Source of the DNA: Streptomyces bambusae
Lineage (GTDB): Bacteria; Actinomycetota; Actinomycetes; Streptomycetales; Streptomycetaceae
DNA length: 42,240 nucleotides
Direction: 5' to 3'
Assembly: GCF_019400985.1 (NCBI RefSeq)
Contig: NZ_WTFF01000021.1
Coordinates: forward strand, 1 to 42,240
Positions within the stretch are counted from its first letter, which is position 1, and each line of letters starts with the position of its first letter. The notes beneath the pieces were generated by a model that searched no databases, had not been told where the DNA came from, and saw only the letters and a program-made list of their open reading frames with translations. The translations under genes were made by a program, and so were the position numbers. Below, piece by piece: positions 25,337-37,035 of the stretch.

Positions 25337-26703
25337 ACACCCTGCCCACCCTGCCCCCCGCGGGCACCCCGGCCACCCCCGGCTCGGAGAGACCCGCGGC
25401 CTTCCTGCTCACCGGGTCCTTCCTGGCCATCTGCCGGGCCCCCCGCTACCTGGAGGAGCTCACCCGCCGCGGCCTGAAGATCCTGCTGATCACCCCCGCG
25501 GTGTGGCGGGAGCAGGCCGAATCCGCCCTGCGCGAGGCGGGCCACCCGGCCGCCGCCATCGACGCCATCGCCTTCGTCGAGGGCTCCGTGGACCGCGAGG
25601 GCTCCTTCAACGCGGGTGTCGTCGCCGCCGTCCGCGGCTGGGAGCGCAGCTACGAGATCATCGGTACGTACGCGGCCGGCGAGACCCTGGTCGAGCCCAC
25701 CGGACTGGTCGCCGACGCCCTGAACCTGCCCTCGCCGGGCCTGCGGGCCAGCCGGGTCTGCCGCAGCAAGTACCTCCAGCGCCTGCACCTGGGCGAGTTC
25801 AACCCGTACTCGCTGGTCGTCCCGCCGGGTGACCGGGCCGCGGCCGACCTCTCCGGCGTCCCCTTCCCGGCCGTGGTCAAGCCCGCCACCCGGCACTCCA
25901 GCTCGGGCGTGCAGACCGTCACCGACGCCGGGCAGCTGGCCGCACTGGTCGCCGAGTACCCCGAGCACGAGACGGTCCTGGTCGAGGAGAAGGTCCCCGG
26001 CCAGGAGTTCTCCGTCGAGGCGCTGATCCAGCACGGCCGCATCGTGTGGGACTCCGTCACCGTCAAGCAGACCACCGACGCGCACGCCGAGACCTTCGTG
26101 GAGCTGTCCCACACCGTCTCCGGCGCGGTCGGCCTGGAGCGCAAGAAACTGCTGGCGGCCAACAAGTGCCTGCTGCACCTGCTGGACTTCCAGGACGGCA
26201 TGACCCACTCGGAATGGCGCCTGGACGCCGACGGCCACCCCAAGCTGATGGAGGTCGCCGCCCGCACCCCCGGCGACGGCCTCACCGTCCTCTACCACCT
26301 CGCCACCGGCCTGCCGATCGAGCCGGAGATCATCAAGATCGCCCTGGGCGAGACCGCCGAGTACCCCAAGGCCACCCGGCACGCCCGCCAGGTCTACGTC
26401 GAGCACGAGCCCGGCATCCTGGAGGAGGTCTCCGTCGACTGGCCGGGCGTCAGCGTCGAATGGGCCGGCGAGGGCGACCTGTGGCCCGAGGTCCCGGTCG
26501 GCCGGCCGGAGGACCCGCCCACCCTGCGGGCCGTCTTCGTCCAGAAGGAGAAGGGCAGCTACGTCGGCCCGCTGCGCAGCAGCGAGGACCGGGTGGCGAA
26601 CTTCTTCATCGACGCCCCCGACTCCGTGGCCCTGGACGAGCTGGAGGCCCGGGTCCGCGCGGCGATCACCGTACGGACCGCACCCGTGGAGCCGGCCGGA
26701 TGA
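25333..26703 (+). CDS. ATP-grasp ligase of unknown substrate
   Basis: The product is 456 aa from ATG 25333. The ATP-grasp fold is clear: K183 in FPAVVKPATRHSSSGV, VLVEEKVPGQEFSVEAL (217-233), and the metal-binding E307 in LMEVAARTPGDG. It belongs to the carnosine-synthase/BacD-like group of carboxylate-amine ligases that make acyl-phosphates and join them to amines. It could couple an amino acid (for example 4-aminophenylalanine) to a phenazine acid or to another amino acid; no residue decides this by eye. It is coupled by ATGA overlaps to PhzC upstream and the exporter downstream. Confidence 0.85.
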   Translation: MNTLPTLPPAGTPATPGSERPAAFLLTGSFLAICRAPRYLEELTRRGLKILLITPAVWREQAESALREAGHPAAAIDAIAFVEGSVDREGSFNAGVVAAVRGWERSYEIIGTYAAGETLVEPTGLVADALNLPSPGLRASRVCRSKYLQRLHLGEFNPYSLVVPPGDRAAADLSGVPFPAVVKPATRHSSSGVQTVTDAGQLAALVAEYPEHETVLVEEKVPGQEFSVEALIQHGRIVWDSVTVKQTTDAHAETFVELSHTVSGAVGLERKKLLAANKCLLHLLDFQDGMTHSEWRLDADGHPKLMEVAARTPGDGLTVLYHLATGLPIEPEIIKIALGETAEYPKATRHARQVYVEHEPGILEEVSVDWPGVSVEWAGEGDLWPEVPVGRPEDPPTLRAVFVQKEKGSYVGPLRSSEDRVANFFIDAPDSVALDELEARVRAAITVRTAPVEPAG

Positions 26704-27956
26704 CCACGACCGAGCCCGCGGCGGCCGCCCCCGAGGCGGCGGCCGCCCCCGGGCCCACGAAGCCCGCCCCGACCGTGCGCGCCGCCTTCACCGAGGCCCC
26801 CCTCGCGGTGAAGACGCTGCTCGCCGGGGTGTTCATCAACCGGCTCGGCGGCTTCCTCAACATCTTCCTGGTGCTGTACCTGACCTCGCTCGGGCACTCC
26901 TCGGGCCGGGCCACCCTCGCCCTCGGCGCGTACGGGGCCGGCACCGTCCTCGGCGTCCTCATCGGCGGCTCGCTGTCCGACCGGATGGGCGCCCGCAACA
27001 CCACCGCCGTCAGCATGGCCGCCTCGGCGGTGCTGACGGCGGCCCTGCTCTACCTCACCGACTACGCGACCCTGCTGGCCGTCGTCGTCCTCGCCGGCCT
27101 GGCCGGGCAGATGTTCCGGCCCGCCTCGGCGGCCCTGCTGTCCGAACTGGCCGGCGAGGACCGCCAGGTGATGGTCTTCGCCATGTACCGGTTCGGGCTG
27201 AACCTCGGCGCGATGGCCGCGCCCCTGGTCGGCTTCGGACTGTTCCGGCTCGGCCACGACTCCTACGACCTGCTGTTCTGGGGCGAGGCGGCGATCGCCC
27301 TCGCCTTCGCGCTGCTGGCCTGGCGGACCCTGCCGTCCGGGCGGGGCGCCGTACGGAACGAGGGCGCGGGCAGCGGGAGCTACCGGGCGGTCCTGCGCGA
27401 CCGGCGGTTCTCCCTCTACCTCGTCGCCACCCTGGTCCACACCGCGGTCTACGCCCAGTACCTCTCCACGCTCCCGCTCGACGTGGCGGCGTCCGGGCTG
27501 GCGGTGTTCTGGTACACCGTCGCGGTCTCCCTCAACGGCTTCCTGGTCATCGCCTTCGAGCTGCTGCTCACCAAGGTGACCCAGAACTGGCCGGTGCGGG
27601 TGACCGTCGGGCTCGCCTTCGCCCTGCTGGGCTCCGGCGTCGCCCTGTACGGGCTGCCGATGGGCCCGGCGGTCATCGTGGCGGGCACGCTCGTGTGGAC
27701 CCTCGGCGAGATCATCGGCGGGCCGGCCATCTTCTCGTACCCGGCCGTCGTCGCCCCGGACCACCTCAAGAGCCACTACCTCGGCAGCTTCCACTTCGCC
27801 TTCGGCCTCGGCTCGGCCGTCGGGCCGGTGGCCGGCGGCTGGCTCTTCGCCGAACTTGGCCACTCCTTCTGGTTCGTCCTCGGCGGGGCCTCGCTCGTGG
27901 CGACCCTGCTCGCCCTGGCATCGCTGCGGACACCCGCCCGGCGCCCGGGGGAGTGA
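26700..27956 (+). CDS. MFS exporter, 12-TM drug:H+ antiporter type
   Basis: The product is 418 aa; ATG 26700 overlaps the ATP-grasp stop. After a ~30-residue Ala/Pro tail there are about 12 hydrophobic helices. MFS motif A, GGSLSDRMGARN, follows helix 2, and VFAMYRFGLNLGAMAAPLVGF is the motif C region in helix 5. The second half begins after the loop near residue 220. As last gene of the long operon it is likely to export the product. A strong hairpin starts 2 bases after the stop. Confidence 0.85.
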   Translation: MTTTEPAAAAPEAAAAPGPTKPAPTVRAAFTEAPLAVKTLLAGVFINRLGGFLNIFLVLYLTSLGHSSGRATLALGAYGAGTVLGVLIGGSLSDRMGARNTTAVSMAASAVLTAALLYLTDYATLLAVVVLAGLAGQMFRPASAALLSELAGEDRQVMVFAMYRFGLNLGAMAAPLVGFGLFRLGHDSYDLLFWGEAAIALAFALLAWRTLPSGRGAVRNEGAGSGSYRAVLRDRRFSLYLVATLVHTAVYAQYLSTLPLDVAASGLAVFWYTVAVSLNGFLVIAFELLLTKVTQNWPVRVTVGLAFALLGSGVALYGLPMGPAVIVAGTLVWTLGEIIGGPAIFSYPAVVAPDHLKSHYLGSFHFAFGLGSAVGPVAGGWLFAELGHSFWFVLGGASLVATLLALASLRTPARRPGE

Positions 27957-27958
27957 GC

Positions 27959-28032
27959 ACGCGACGGCGAGGGCCGCGGGACCGCCTCACCCAGCGTCCG
28001 CTGGGAGGCCCCGGCGGCCCTCGCCGTCGCGT
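27959..28032 (+). terminator. Strong nested hairpin after the long rightward operon
   Basis: Perfect 19-base arms at 27959-27977 and 28014-28032 (core GCGACGGCGAGGGCCGC) enclose a second small stem CCCAGC/GCTGGG. It begins 2 bases after the MFS stop codon and very likely ends the operon. No T-run follows, as is common in actinobacteria. Confidence 0.8.
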
Positions 28033-28114
28033 ACCCGCACCCGCACCACCACCGCCACCACCGGCGGCGATCCGCACCACTGTCGATCCGTACTTTCCCC
28101 GAGAAAGGCCTGAC

Positions 28115-28951
28115 ATGAGCGGCAACCTCGCACTCGTCCCCCCGCCCGCCCCCGTCACCGTCTCCCCGCTGGACACCCTCCAGCAGATGGCCGACACCCT
28201 CGACACGCTGTCCCGGTACGCCGCCGAGGCCGCCCAGACCCAGACCCAGGCGCCGCGGACCCCGGAGCCAGAGCCCGGGCCGCCGGCCAGGATCGAGTAC
28301 GTGCACGGGGCGGAGAAGATCCGGTACGCCATCCAGGAGGCCCTCGGCCGGGCCCGCCGGGAGATCCTCACCGCGCAGCCCGACGGCCCCCGGCCGGACG
28401 CCACCCTCGACGAGGCGTACGCGGCCGTCCGCGACCACCTCTCCCGGGGCGTGGCCATGCGCACGCTCTACCAGCACAGCTCGCGCTTCCACGAGGCCAC
28501 CAAGCGGTACGTGCAGACCGTCCAGAAGCACGGGGCGCAGGTCCGCACGCTGCCGGAGTTCTTCGACCGGCTGATCGTCATCGACGGCGAGGTGTCCTTC
28601 ATCCCCGCCGACGGGGACCGCACCTCGGCCGTGGTGATCCGCGACCGGGCGGTCACCGGCTTCCTCACCGACGTGTTCGAGAAGGCCTGGGACCGGGCCG
28701 AGCCCTTCCCGTTCCGCCCATGCCGGGCCGCCGACGCCGCCTCGGAGGTGGTGCCGGACATGCGCCTGGCCATCCGCAAGCTGCTGATCGAGGGCTGCTC
28801 CGACAAGGCCATCGCGCGCCGCCTGGGGGTCAGCCTGAGGTCCGTCCAGGGCCACATCTCGTGCCTGCGCGACCAGTACGGCGCGCAGCACCGCTTCCAG
28901 CTCGGCTACCTGATGGGCAAGGGCGAGGACGCCCTGCCGGCCATCGACTGA
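28115..28951 (+). CDS. LuxR-type transcriptional regulator (paralogue of the one at 39597-40628)
   Basis: The product is 278 aa; ATG 28115 follows GAGAAAGG. A central phospholipase-D/TrmB-like sensor region (RARREILTAQPDG, RTLYQHSSRFHEATKRYVQ, GAQVRTLPEFFDRLIVIDG) is followed by a LuxR-type helix-turn-helix: IRKLLIEGCSDKAIARRLG, then VSLRSVQGHISCLRDQYGA. There is no response-regulator receiver domain. It shares this layout and many residues with the second regulator further right. It lies between the long operon and the aminotransferase gene and is a likely cluster regulator; the ligand is unknown. Confidence 0.82.
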   Translation: MSGNLALVPPPAPVTVSPLDTLQQMADTLDTLSRYAAEAAQTQTQAPRTPEPEPGPPARIEYVHGAEKIRYAIQEALGRARREILTAQPDGPRPDATLDEAYAAVRDHLSRGVAMRTLYQHSSRFHEATKRYVQTVQKHGAQVRTLPEFFDRLIVIDGEVSFIPADGDRTSAVVIRDRAVTGFLTDVFEKAWDRAEPFPFRPCRAADAASEVVPDMRLAIRKLLIEGCSDKAIARRLGVSLRSVQGHISCLRDQYGAQHRFQLGYLMGKGEDALPAID

Positions 28952-28981
28952 CCGCTGCCCGGACGCGTACGCCCCCTCGAC

Positions 28982-29061
28982 GTACGACCTTCCGACGCAC
29001 GACCGGCACGACCCGCACGACCGGCACGAATCGCTGCCGCACGACCCGCTGACGCACGACC
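28982..29061 (+). repeat. GCACGACC short tandem repeats upstream of the aminotransferase
   Basis: GCACGACC recurs at 28997, 29006, 29015, 29039 and 29054, with near copies at 28982 and 29024. The spacing is 9, 9, 9, 15 and 15 bases. The block fills most of the 143-base gap between the regulator and the aminotransferase. It may be a regulator binding array or simple replication slippage. Confidence 0.5.
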
Positions 29062-29094
29062 CACCGATGCACCGCCCACCGAAGGGATTGCCCG

Positions 29095-30078
29095 ATGTAC
29101 CAGCTCAACGCCAACGAGAACCCCTACCCGCCGCTGCCGTCGGTGGTGGCGGCCCTGGCCGGCGCCGCCGGCCGGGCCAACCGCTACCCCGACCGCTTCT
29201 CGACCGACCTGACCGAGGCCCTCGCCCGCCGCCTCGACGTCCCGACCGCGCACCTGGCGCTCGGCGCCGGCTCGGTCGGCGTACTCCAGCACCTGCTGCA
29301 CGCGCTGGTCCGGGACGGCGACGAAGTCGTGTTCGCCTGGCCGTCGTTCGAGGCGTATCCGCACCTGACGGCGATGAACCGGGGCGTGGCGGTCCAGGTC
29401 CCGCTGCGGGACGAGACGCACGACCTGGACGCCCTGGCCGCGGCGATCGGCCCGCGCACCCGCGTCGTCCTCGTCTGCAACCCGAACAACCCCACCAGCA
29501 CGGCGGTCGGGCGTTCTGCGCTGGAACGTTTCCTCGACCAGGTGCCGGCCGAGGTGACCGTCGTCCTGGACGAGGCCTACCGGGAGTTCGTCACCGACCC
29601 CGACGCACCCGACGGCATCGCGCTCTACCGCGACCGCCCCAACGTGGTCGTCACCCGCACCTTCTCCAAGGCCTACGGCCTGGCCGGCCTGCGCATCGGC
29701 TACGCGGTCGCCCATGAGTCCCTCGCCGCCGCGATCCGCTCCTCCGCCGTGCCCTTCGGCGTCACCGCGGCCGCCCAGACCGGCGCCGTCGCCTCGCTGG
29801 CCGCCGAGGCCGAGCTGCTGGAGCGGGTGGAACTGGTGGTCAAGGAGCGCGAACGGACCGCGACCGCGCTGCGCGACCTGGGCCTGACGGTCCCGCACAG
29901 CGAGTCGAACTTCCTGTGGCTGCCGCTGGGCGGCCGCACCGAGGAGTTCGCCGCCGCCTGCGCCGCGGCGGGGGTGGCCGTGCGCGCGTTCCCGGGGGAG
30001 GGGATCCGGCTCACCATCGGCGAGCCCGAGGCCAACGACACCGTCCTCACGATCGCGACCTCCTTCGCCTCGTCCTGA
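29095..30078 (+). CDS. HisC-like PLP aminotransferase (candidate 4-aminophenylpyruvate aminotransferase)
   Basis: The product is 327 aa from ATG 29095 (GAAGGGA upstream). It is a fold-type I aminotransferase of the histidinol-phosphate family: [10 protein letters not shown] at the start, [24 protein letters not shown], and the PLP lysine in [18 protein letters not shown]. HisC-type enzymes also accept phenylpyruvate-like acids. Since papA, papB and papC lie nearby, conversion of 4-aminophenylpyruvate to 4-amino-L-phenylalanine is the natural job. Housekeeping histidine synthesis is unlikely because no other his gene is present. A pair of hairpins separates it from the convergent ligase gene. 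Confidence 0.85.
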   Translation: MYQLNANENPYPPLPSVVAALAGAAGRANRYPDRFSTDLTEALARRLDVPTAHLALGAGSVGVLQHLLHALVRDGDEVVFAWPSFEAYPHLTAMNRGVAVQVPLRDETHDLDALAAAIGPRTRVVLVCNPNNPTSTAVGRSALERFLDQVPAEVTVVLDEAYREFVTDPDAPDGIALYRDRPNVVVTRTFSKAYGLAGLRIGYAVAHESLAAAIRSSAVPFGVTAAAQTGAVASLAAEAELLERVELVVKERERTATALRDLGLTVPHSESNFLWLPLGGRTEEFAAACAAAGVAVRAFPGEGIRLTIGEPEANDTVLTIATSFASS

Positions 30079-30116
30079 TCCCGCCGCCTGTTCCTTTGCG
30101 CTGCTGCTCCGTCCCC

Positions 30117-30149
30117 GAAGGGCCGGGCCCCGCCGGGGCCCGGCCCTTC
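30117..30149. terminator. Perfect 15-bp-stem hairpin between convergent genes
   Basis: GAAGGGCCGGGCCCC (30117-30131) pairs with GGGGCCCGGCCCTTC (30135-30149) around a 3-base loop. It probably ends transcripts from both directions. Confidence 0.8.
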
Positions 30150-30172
30150 ACGCTGGGGCGGTGGTGGTGCTC

Positions 30173-30212
30173 GCCCTGTCCCGGCCCGCCCCTCGCCAGG
30201 CCGGGACAGGGC
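30173..30212 (-). terminator. Second hairpin, next to the ligase gene stop
   Basis: GCCCTGTCCCGGCC (30173-30186) pairs with GGCCGGGACAGGGC (30199-30212) around a 12-base loop. It is 10 bases past the leftward ligase stop codon and is probably its own terminator. Confidence 0.7.
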
Positions 30213-30221
30213 AGTTCCGGG

Positions 30222-31901
30222 TCAGGCCGCCGTGGCGACCGAGGTGCCGGCCCCGCTCAGGTACGCCGTCAGGTCGGAGTACTTCTCGCGCAGCTTGCGC
30301 TTGAGCACCTTGCCGGTGACGCCGACCGGGAAGTCCGCCTCGGTGGCCGCGACCTCCAGCAGCCGCAGCGTCGGCTGGCCGGCCGCCGTGAGCGCCTCGT
30401 TGGCGCGCAGCAGCAGCTTCTCCGCGTCCACGCCGTCCGCCTGCGTGGTGACCACCGCGACCGGGACCACGGCCCCGTCCTCGGAGCCCGCGATCACCGC
30501 GACGTCGTCGAACTCGGGCACGTCGTTGAGCAGGACCTCCTCCATCAGCGTGGAGTACGCCGGCCCGTTCGCCGTGAGGATCTGGTCGGCGGCGCGGTCC
30601 ACCAGGTAGAAGTCGCCGTTCTCGTCCTTGTAGGCCATGTCGCCCGGCAGCCAGTGGCCGGCCAGCTTGTAGCGGTAGGTGGTCTCCGAGTCGCCCCAGT
30701 AGCCGGGCGTGATGGCCGGGCCGCGGGCCGCCAGGAAGCCGACCTCGCCGACGTCCGCGTGGCTGCCGTCCTTGCGCAGCACCGCCACCTCGGCGACCCC
30801 GACCGGCTGGCCGGCGCAGCGGTCGTTGCGCTGGGAGTCCTTCGTACGGATCTTCAGCAGCACGCCCCAGCCGAGCTCGGTGGTGCCGAGCCGGTCGAAG
30901 AACTGCGCCGACGGCAGGTGCGCGGAGCGGTGCTCCAGGGTCGCGGTGATGTGCGCCTGGTGCACGGCGTCACCGATGGACACCCACGCGTTGACGCTGT
31001 CCAGCCGGCCGTCGGCCTTCTCCAGCGCCGCCAGCTCGGCGTACGAGTGGGCGAAGGCCATCACCGCGGTCGGCTTGTGCTCGGCCACGGCCGCGGCCAG
31101 CTCCTCGCCGCTGCGGTCGCTGTGCGCCACGAGCGGTGTGCCCGCGAGGACGGCGTAGACGGTGAAGGCGATGCAGCCCAGGTGCGACTGCGGCAGCGCG
31201 GTCAGCATCAGCGCGCCCGGCTGCTCCTTGAAGTCCACCAGGCGGAACTGCGGGCCGGCGACGATCGTGCCGTGCGTGTGGATCGTCGGCTTCGGGCGGC
31301 CCGTCGTACCGGAGGAGTGCAGGATGACGACCGGGTCCTCCGACACGTGCTGCCAGTACTGGCCCTCCGCCAGCGTGCCGGCCGGCGGCGCCGGCAGCTC
31401 CTCCTCCGTCTGGGTCCAGGCCAGGCCGTCGAGGATCTCGCTCTCGGCGCGCAGGTCCGCGAGGCGGGTCCCGTCGGCGTACAGGCCGACCGGGGCGGTC
31501 TGCTCGATCAGCGACTCGGCGATCGCCGCCGTGGCCTTGCTGTTGATGAGGACCGCGATGGCGCCTATCTGGGCGAGGGCGTAGAAGTGCACGGAGTACG
31601 CGAAGGAGTCCTCGAACCAGACGGCGACCCGGTCCTTGGGCTGGACGCCCTGCGCCAGGTACCAGGCGGACCAGGCCTGCGCCAGCTGGTCCACCTCGGC
31701 CAGGCTCCAGTCGTACTGCTCGACGCCCGACAGGTTGGTGATCGGCCGGGTGGAGTGGACGAAGGGCGTCGTGGGGCTCGGGCTCGCTGCGAGTGCCGAA
31801 CGCAGCAGGTTGCCGCCACCGACGGTGGTGTCGGCAGCCAGCGCCGCGCGCTGCTCAAGGTCGAGAACGGTCGCGGCGAAGCCCGTGCGGGAGTCGGTCA
31901 T
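30222..31901 (-). CDS. Class I adenylate-forming ligase, candidate CreM-like ATP-dependent diazotase
   Basis: The product is 559 aa from ATG 31901. The ANL motifs are present: ATP loop ILHSSGTTGRPKPT (about 193-206), FFDRLGTTELGWG as the A5-like motif, WLPGDMAYKDENGDFYLVDRAADQI, and a C-terminal FPVGVTGKVLKRKLREKY with the catalytic lysine. It has no carrier-protein partner next to it. In cremeomycin biosynthesis CreM, a ligase of this class, uses ATP and nitrite to diazotise an aromatic amine. With creE/creD and a 4-aminophenylalanine pathway in the same window, the same role is attractive. An acyl-CoA or benzoate-type ligase is the alternative; sequence alone does not settle it. Confidence 0.7.
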   Translation of the reverse strand: MTDSRTGFAATVLDLEQRAALAADTTVGGGNLLRSALAASPSPTTPFVHSTRPITNLSGVEQYDWSLAEVDQLAQAWSAWYLAQGVQPKDRVAVWFEDSFAYSVHFYALAQIGAIAVLINSKATAAIAESLIEQTAPVGLYADGTRLADLRAESEILDGLAWTQTEEELPAPPAGTLAEGQYWQHVSEDPVVILHSSGTTGRPKPTIHTHGTIVAGPQFRLVDFKEQPGALMLTALPQSHLGCIAFTVYAVLAGTPLVAHSDRSGEELAAAVAEHKPTAVMAFAHSYAELAALEKADGRLDSVNAWVSIGDAVHQAHITATLEHRSAHLPSAQFFDRLGTTELGWGVLLKIRTKDSQRNDRCAGQPVGVAEVAVLRKDGSHADVGEVGFLAARGPAITPGYWGDSETTYRYKLAGHWLPGDMAYKDENGDFYLVDRAADQILTANGPAYSTLMEEVLLNDVPEFDDVAVIAGSEDGAVVPVAVVTTQADGVDAEKLLLRANEALTAAGQPTLRLLEVAATEADFPVGVTGKVLKRKLREKYSDLTAYLSGAGTSVATAA

Positions 31902-31934
31902 GACGTCGTGCCTCTCTTGGGGTTGAGGGGAAGG

Positions 31935-31997
31935 CGCCCCGTCAGGGGCGCGAGGCTGTACTCGATTTGCGGCTCCGCCGCGTGGTCGCGACCAGCC
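31935..31997. repeat. Dispersed intergenic repeat, full copy
   Basis: This is the reference copy for the in-gene insertion at 23290: CCCCGTCAGGGGCGCGAGGC, then TGTACTCGATTTGC, then GGCTCCGCCGCGTGGTCGCG and ACCAGCC. It lies in the 262-base gap between the ligase gene and papC. Confidence 0.75.
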
Positions 31998-32003
31998 GGG
32001 TTA

Positions 32004-32050
32004 CGCCCCGTCAGGGGCGCGAGGAACTGCGCGACCAGCCACTGACGGCC
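32004..32050. repeat. Dispersed intergenic repeat, half copy
   Basis: CGCCCCGTCAGGGGCGCGAG, then GAACTGCGCGACCAGCC and ACTGACGGCC. It is the second of three copies in a row and shares its right half with the copy at 32074. Confidence 0.75.
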
Positions 32051-32073
32051 CGCAGTCGAAAGCGGTGCGGTAG

Positions 32074-32119
32074 GCCCCGATAGGGGCGCGGGGAACTGCG
32101 CGACCAGCCACTGACGGCC
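32074..32119. repeat. Dispersed intergenic repeat, half copy
   Basis: GCCCCGATAGGGGCGCGGGG, then AACTGCGCGACCAGCCACTG and ACGGCC. It is the third copy in this gap; nothing else is visible between 31902 and 32163. Confidence 0.75.
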
Positions 32120-32163
32120 GGCAGCTTGTGCACGTCGTGCGGGAGCGCTCTGCCCCGCCGGGG

Positions 32164-35440
<3,277 letters not shown>

Positions 35441-35482
35441 GACTCCTACCTCCCCGGTCGGTCTCTCCCGCTCACGGAATCC

Positions 35483-35530
35483 GCTTCACGATTCGCTTCA
35501 CGATTCGCCTCACGATTCGCGTCATGCAAG
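35483..35530 (-). promoter_or_regulatory. Four 12-bp direct repeats upstream of papB
   Basis: Units CGCTTCACGATT (35483-35494 and 35495-35506), CGCCTCACGATT (35507-35518) and a degenerate CGCGTCATGCAA (35519-35530) are in strict tandem. On the pap strand the unit reads AATCGTGAAGCG. The one-helical-turn spacing suits cooperative binding of an activator (SARP-like or one of the LuxR-type regulators). Confidence 0.55.
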
Positions 35531-35639
35531 CACTGTCGCCCGGCCGGGGCGGGCGGGAGAAGAGACGGCAAGGCTCGTGAATGCGCAGTGCGCAATCACG
35601 AGCCTGGAGGGGATGCCTGGGGGAGGGTCCGGTCCCCGC

Positions 35640-36935
35640 TCAGCGGGCGGCGAGCGGAAGGCTGCGCTCCAGGCGGGCCGCCCGGGAGCCGTAGAGGGTG
35701 ATCGACACGACGCCGAGGACCGCTGCCAGGGCGAACGCCACCGTGGCCGGCCAGCCGGCCGCGTGGTAGGCGAGGGCGCCGAGCGTACCGCCGGCGCTGG
35801 AGCCGAGGTAGTACGCCGACTGGTACAGTGCGGAGGCCTGCGCCCGCCCCGTACGCGCCGTACGGCTCACCGCGGAGGAGGCCACCGCGTGCCCGGCGAA
35901 GAACCCGGCGGTTATCAGCACCAGCCCCGCCAGGATCGCGGCCAGCGCGTCGGACAGCGACAGCAGCAGGCCGGCGGCCGTGGTCGTGACCGCGAGGTAC
36001 AGCGCTCCGCGCCGCCCGGTGCGGGCCACGAGCTGCCCGGCGGCCGCCGAGGAGACCGTGCCCACCAGATACACCAGGAAGACCGACCCGATCACGCCCT
36101 GGCCGAGGGAGAACTCGTCCGCCAGCCGGTAGCCGATCACCGTGTACACGGCGCCGAAGACGGTCATGAACAGCGCCCCGACCCCGTAGAGCCGCAGCAG
36201 CAGCGGGTCCCGCAGGTGGCCGGCGACGGTGCGGCCCATGGCCCGCGCGTCCAGGGCGGCCGGGGAGAAGAACCGGGCCCGCGGCAGCAGCGCCAGGAAG
36301 ACCACCGCGCAGCCGAGCGCCAGTACCCCGACGGCCGCCAGCCCGGCCCGCCAGCCGCCCAGCTGGGCGGCCCAGCCGGTCACCAGGCGGCCGCTCATCC
36401 CGCCGATGGAGTTGCCCGCCACGAACAGCCCGATCGCCCCGACCAGCGCCTTGGGCCTGACCTCCTCGGCCAGGTAGGCCATCGCGGAGGCCGGGATGCC
36501 GGCGATCGCCGCGCCCTGGACGGCGCGCAGCGCCACCAGCCACTCGATGCTCGGCGCGAGCGGCACCAGCAGCCCGACCGCGACGGCCACGAGCAGCGAG
36601 ACCGTCATCATCCGGACCCGCCCGAACCGCTCGGACAGCGCGCTCAGCGGCAGCACGCACAGCGCGAGCGCACCGGTCGCCGCGGACACCGTCCAGCTGG
36701 CCTGTCCGGCGGTCACGCCGAAGCCCTCGGAGAGGGCGGGCAGGAGGGCCTGGGTGGAGTAGAGGAGGGCGAAGGTGGCCAGACCGGCGGCGAAGAGCGC
36801 GAAGCTCATCCGGCGGTAGCCGGGGAGGCCGGGGGCGAGCGGCTCGGGCGCGGCGGGCTCGGGCGCGGCGGGCTTCGGGGACTGCTGAGGAGAGGCACCC
36901 ATGGTGGTGGGTGCCCCGGTATGAGCGGGAGGCAT
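35640..36935 (-). CDS. MFS transporter, 12-TM drug/arabinose-efflux type
   Basis: About 431 aa from ATG 36935; ATGs at 36965 and 36902 are also in frame and the start is not certain (GGGGGAGG lies just upstream of 36935). The N-terminal ~45 residues are Pro/Ala-rich; then 12 helices follow, with motif A LSERFGRVRMM after helix 2 and SIEWLVALRAVQGAAIAGIPASA in helix 4-5. It resembles YnfM/Bcr-type exporters. It is divergent from the LysR gene, a common regulator-target layout, so it is probably controlled by that regulator. It could be part of the cluster's export or an edge gene. Confidence 0.83.
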   Translation of the reverse strand: MPPAHTGAPTTMGASPQQSPKPAAPEPAAPEPLAPGLPGYRRMSFALFAAGLATFALLYSTQALLPALSEGFGVTAGQASWTVSAATGALALCVLPLSALSERFGRVRMMTVSLLVAVAVGLLVPLAPSIEWLVALRAVQGAAIAGIPASAMAYLAEEVRPKALVGAIGLFVAGNSIGGMSGRLVTGWAAQLGGWRAGLAAVGVLALGCAVVFLALLPRARFFSPAALDARAMGRTVAGHLRDPLLLRLYGVGALFMTVFGAVYTVIGYRLADEFSLGQGVIGSVFLVYLVGTVSSAAAGQLVARTGRRGALYLAVTTTAAGLLLSLSDALAAILAGLVLITAGFFAGHAVASSAVSRTARTGRAQASALYQSAYYLGSSAGGTLGALAYHAAGWPATVAFALAAVLGVVSITLYGSRAARLERSLPLAAR

Positions 36936-37035
36936 GTCATCGATAGTGGACCTCCCCCTCTTCATGCGTCCAATGCACAGACGGGAGAGAATCGTTCCAC
37001 TGTTGCATCACTGCTGGTGGGAAGGGTCCATGTAG

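Noticed and set aside
29095..30078. Histidine-biosynthesis hisC
   Set aside because: No other his genes are present, and papABC nearby need an aminotransferase.
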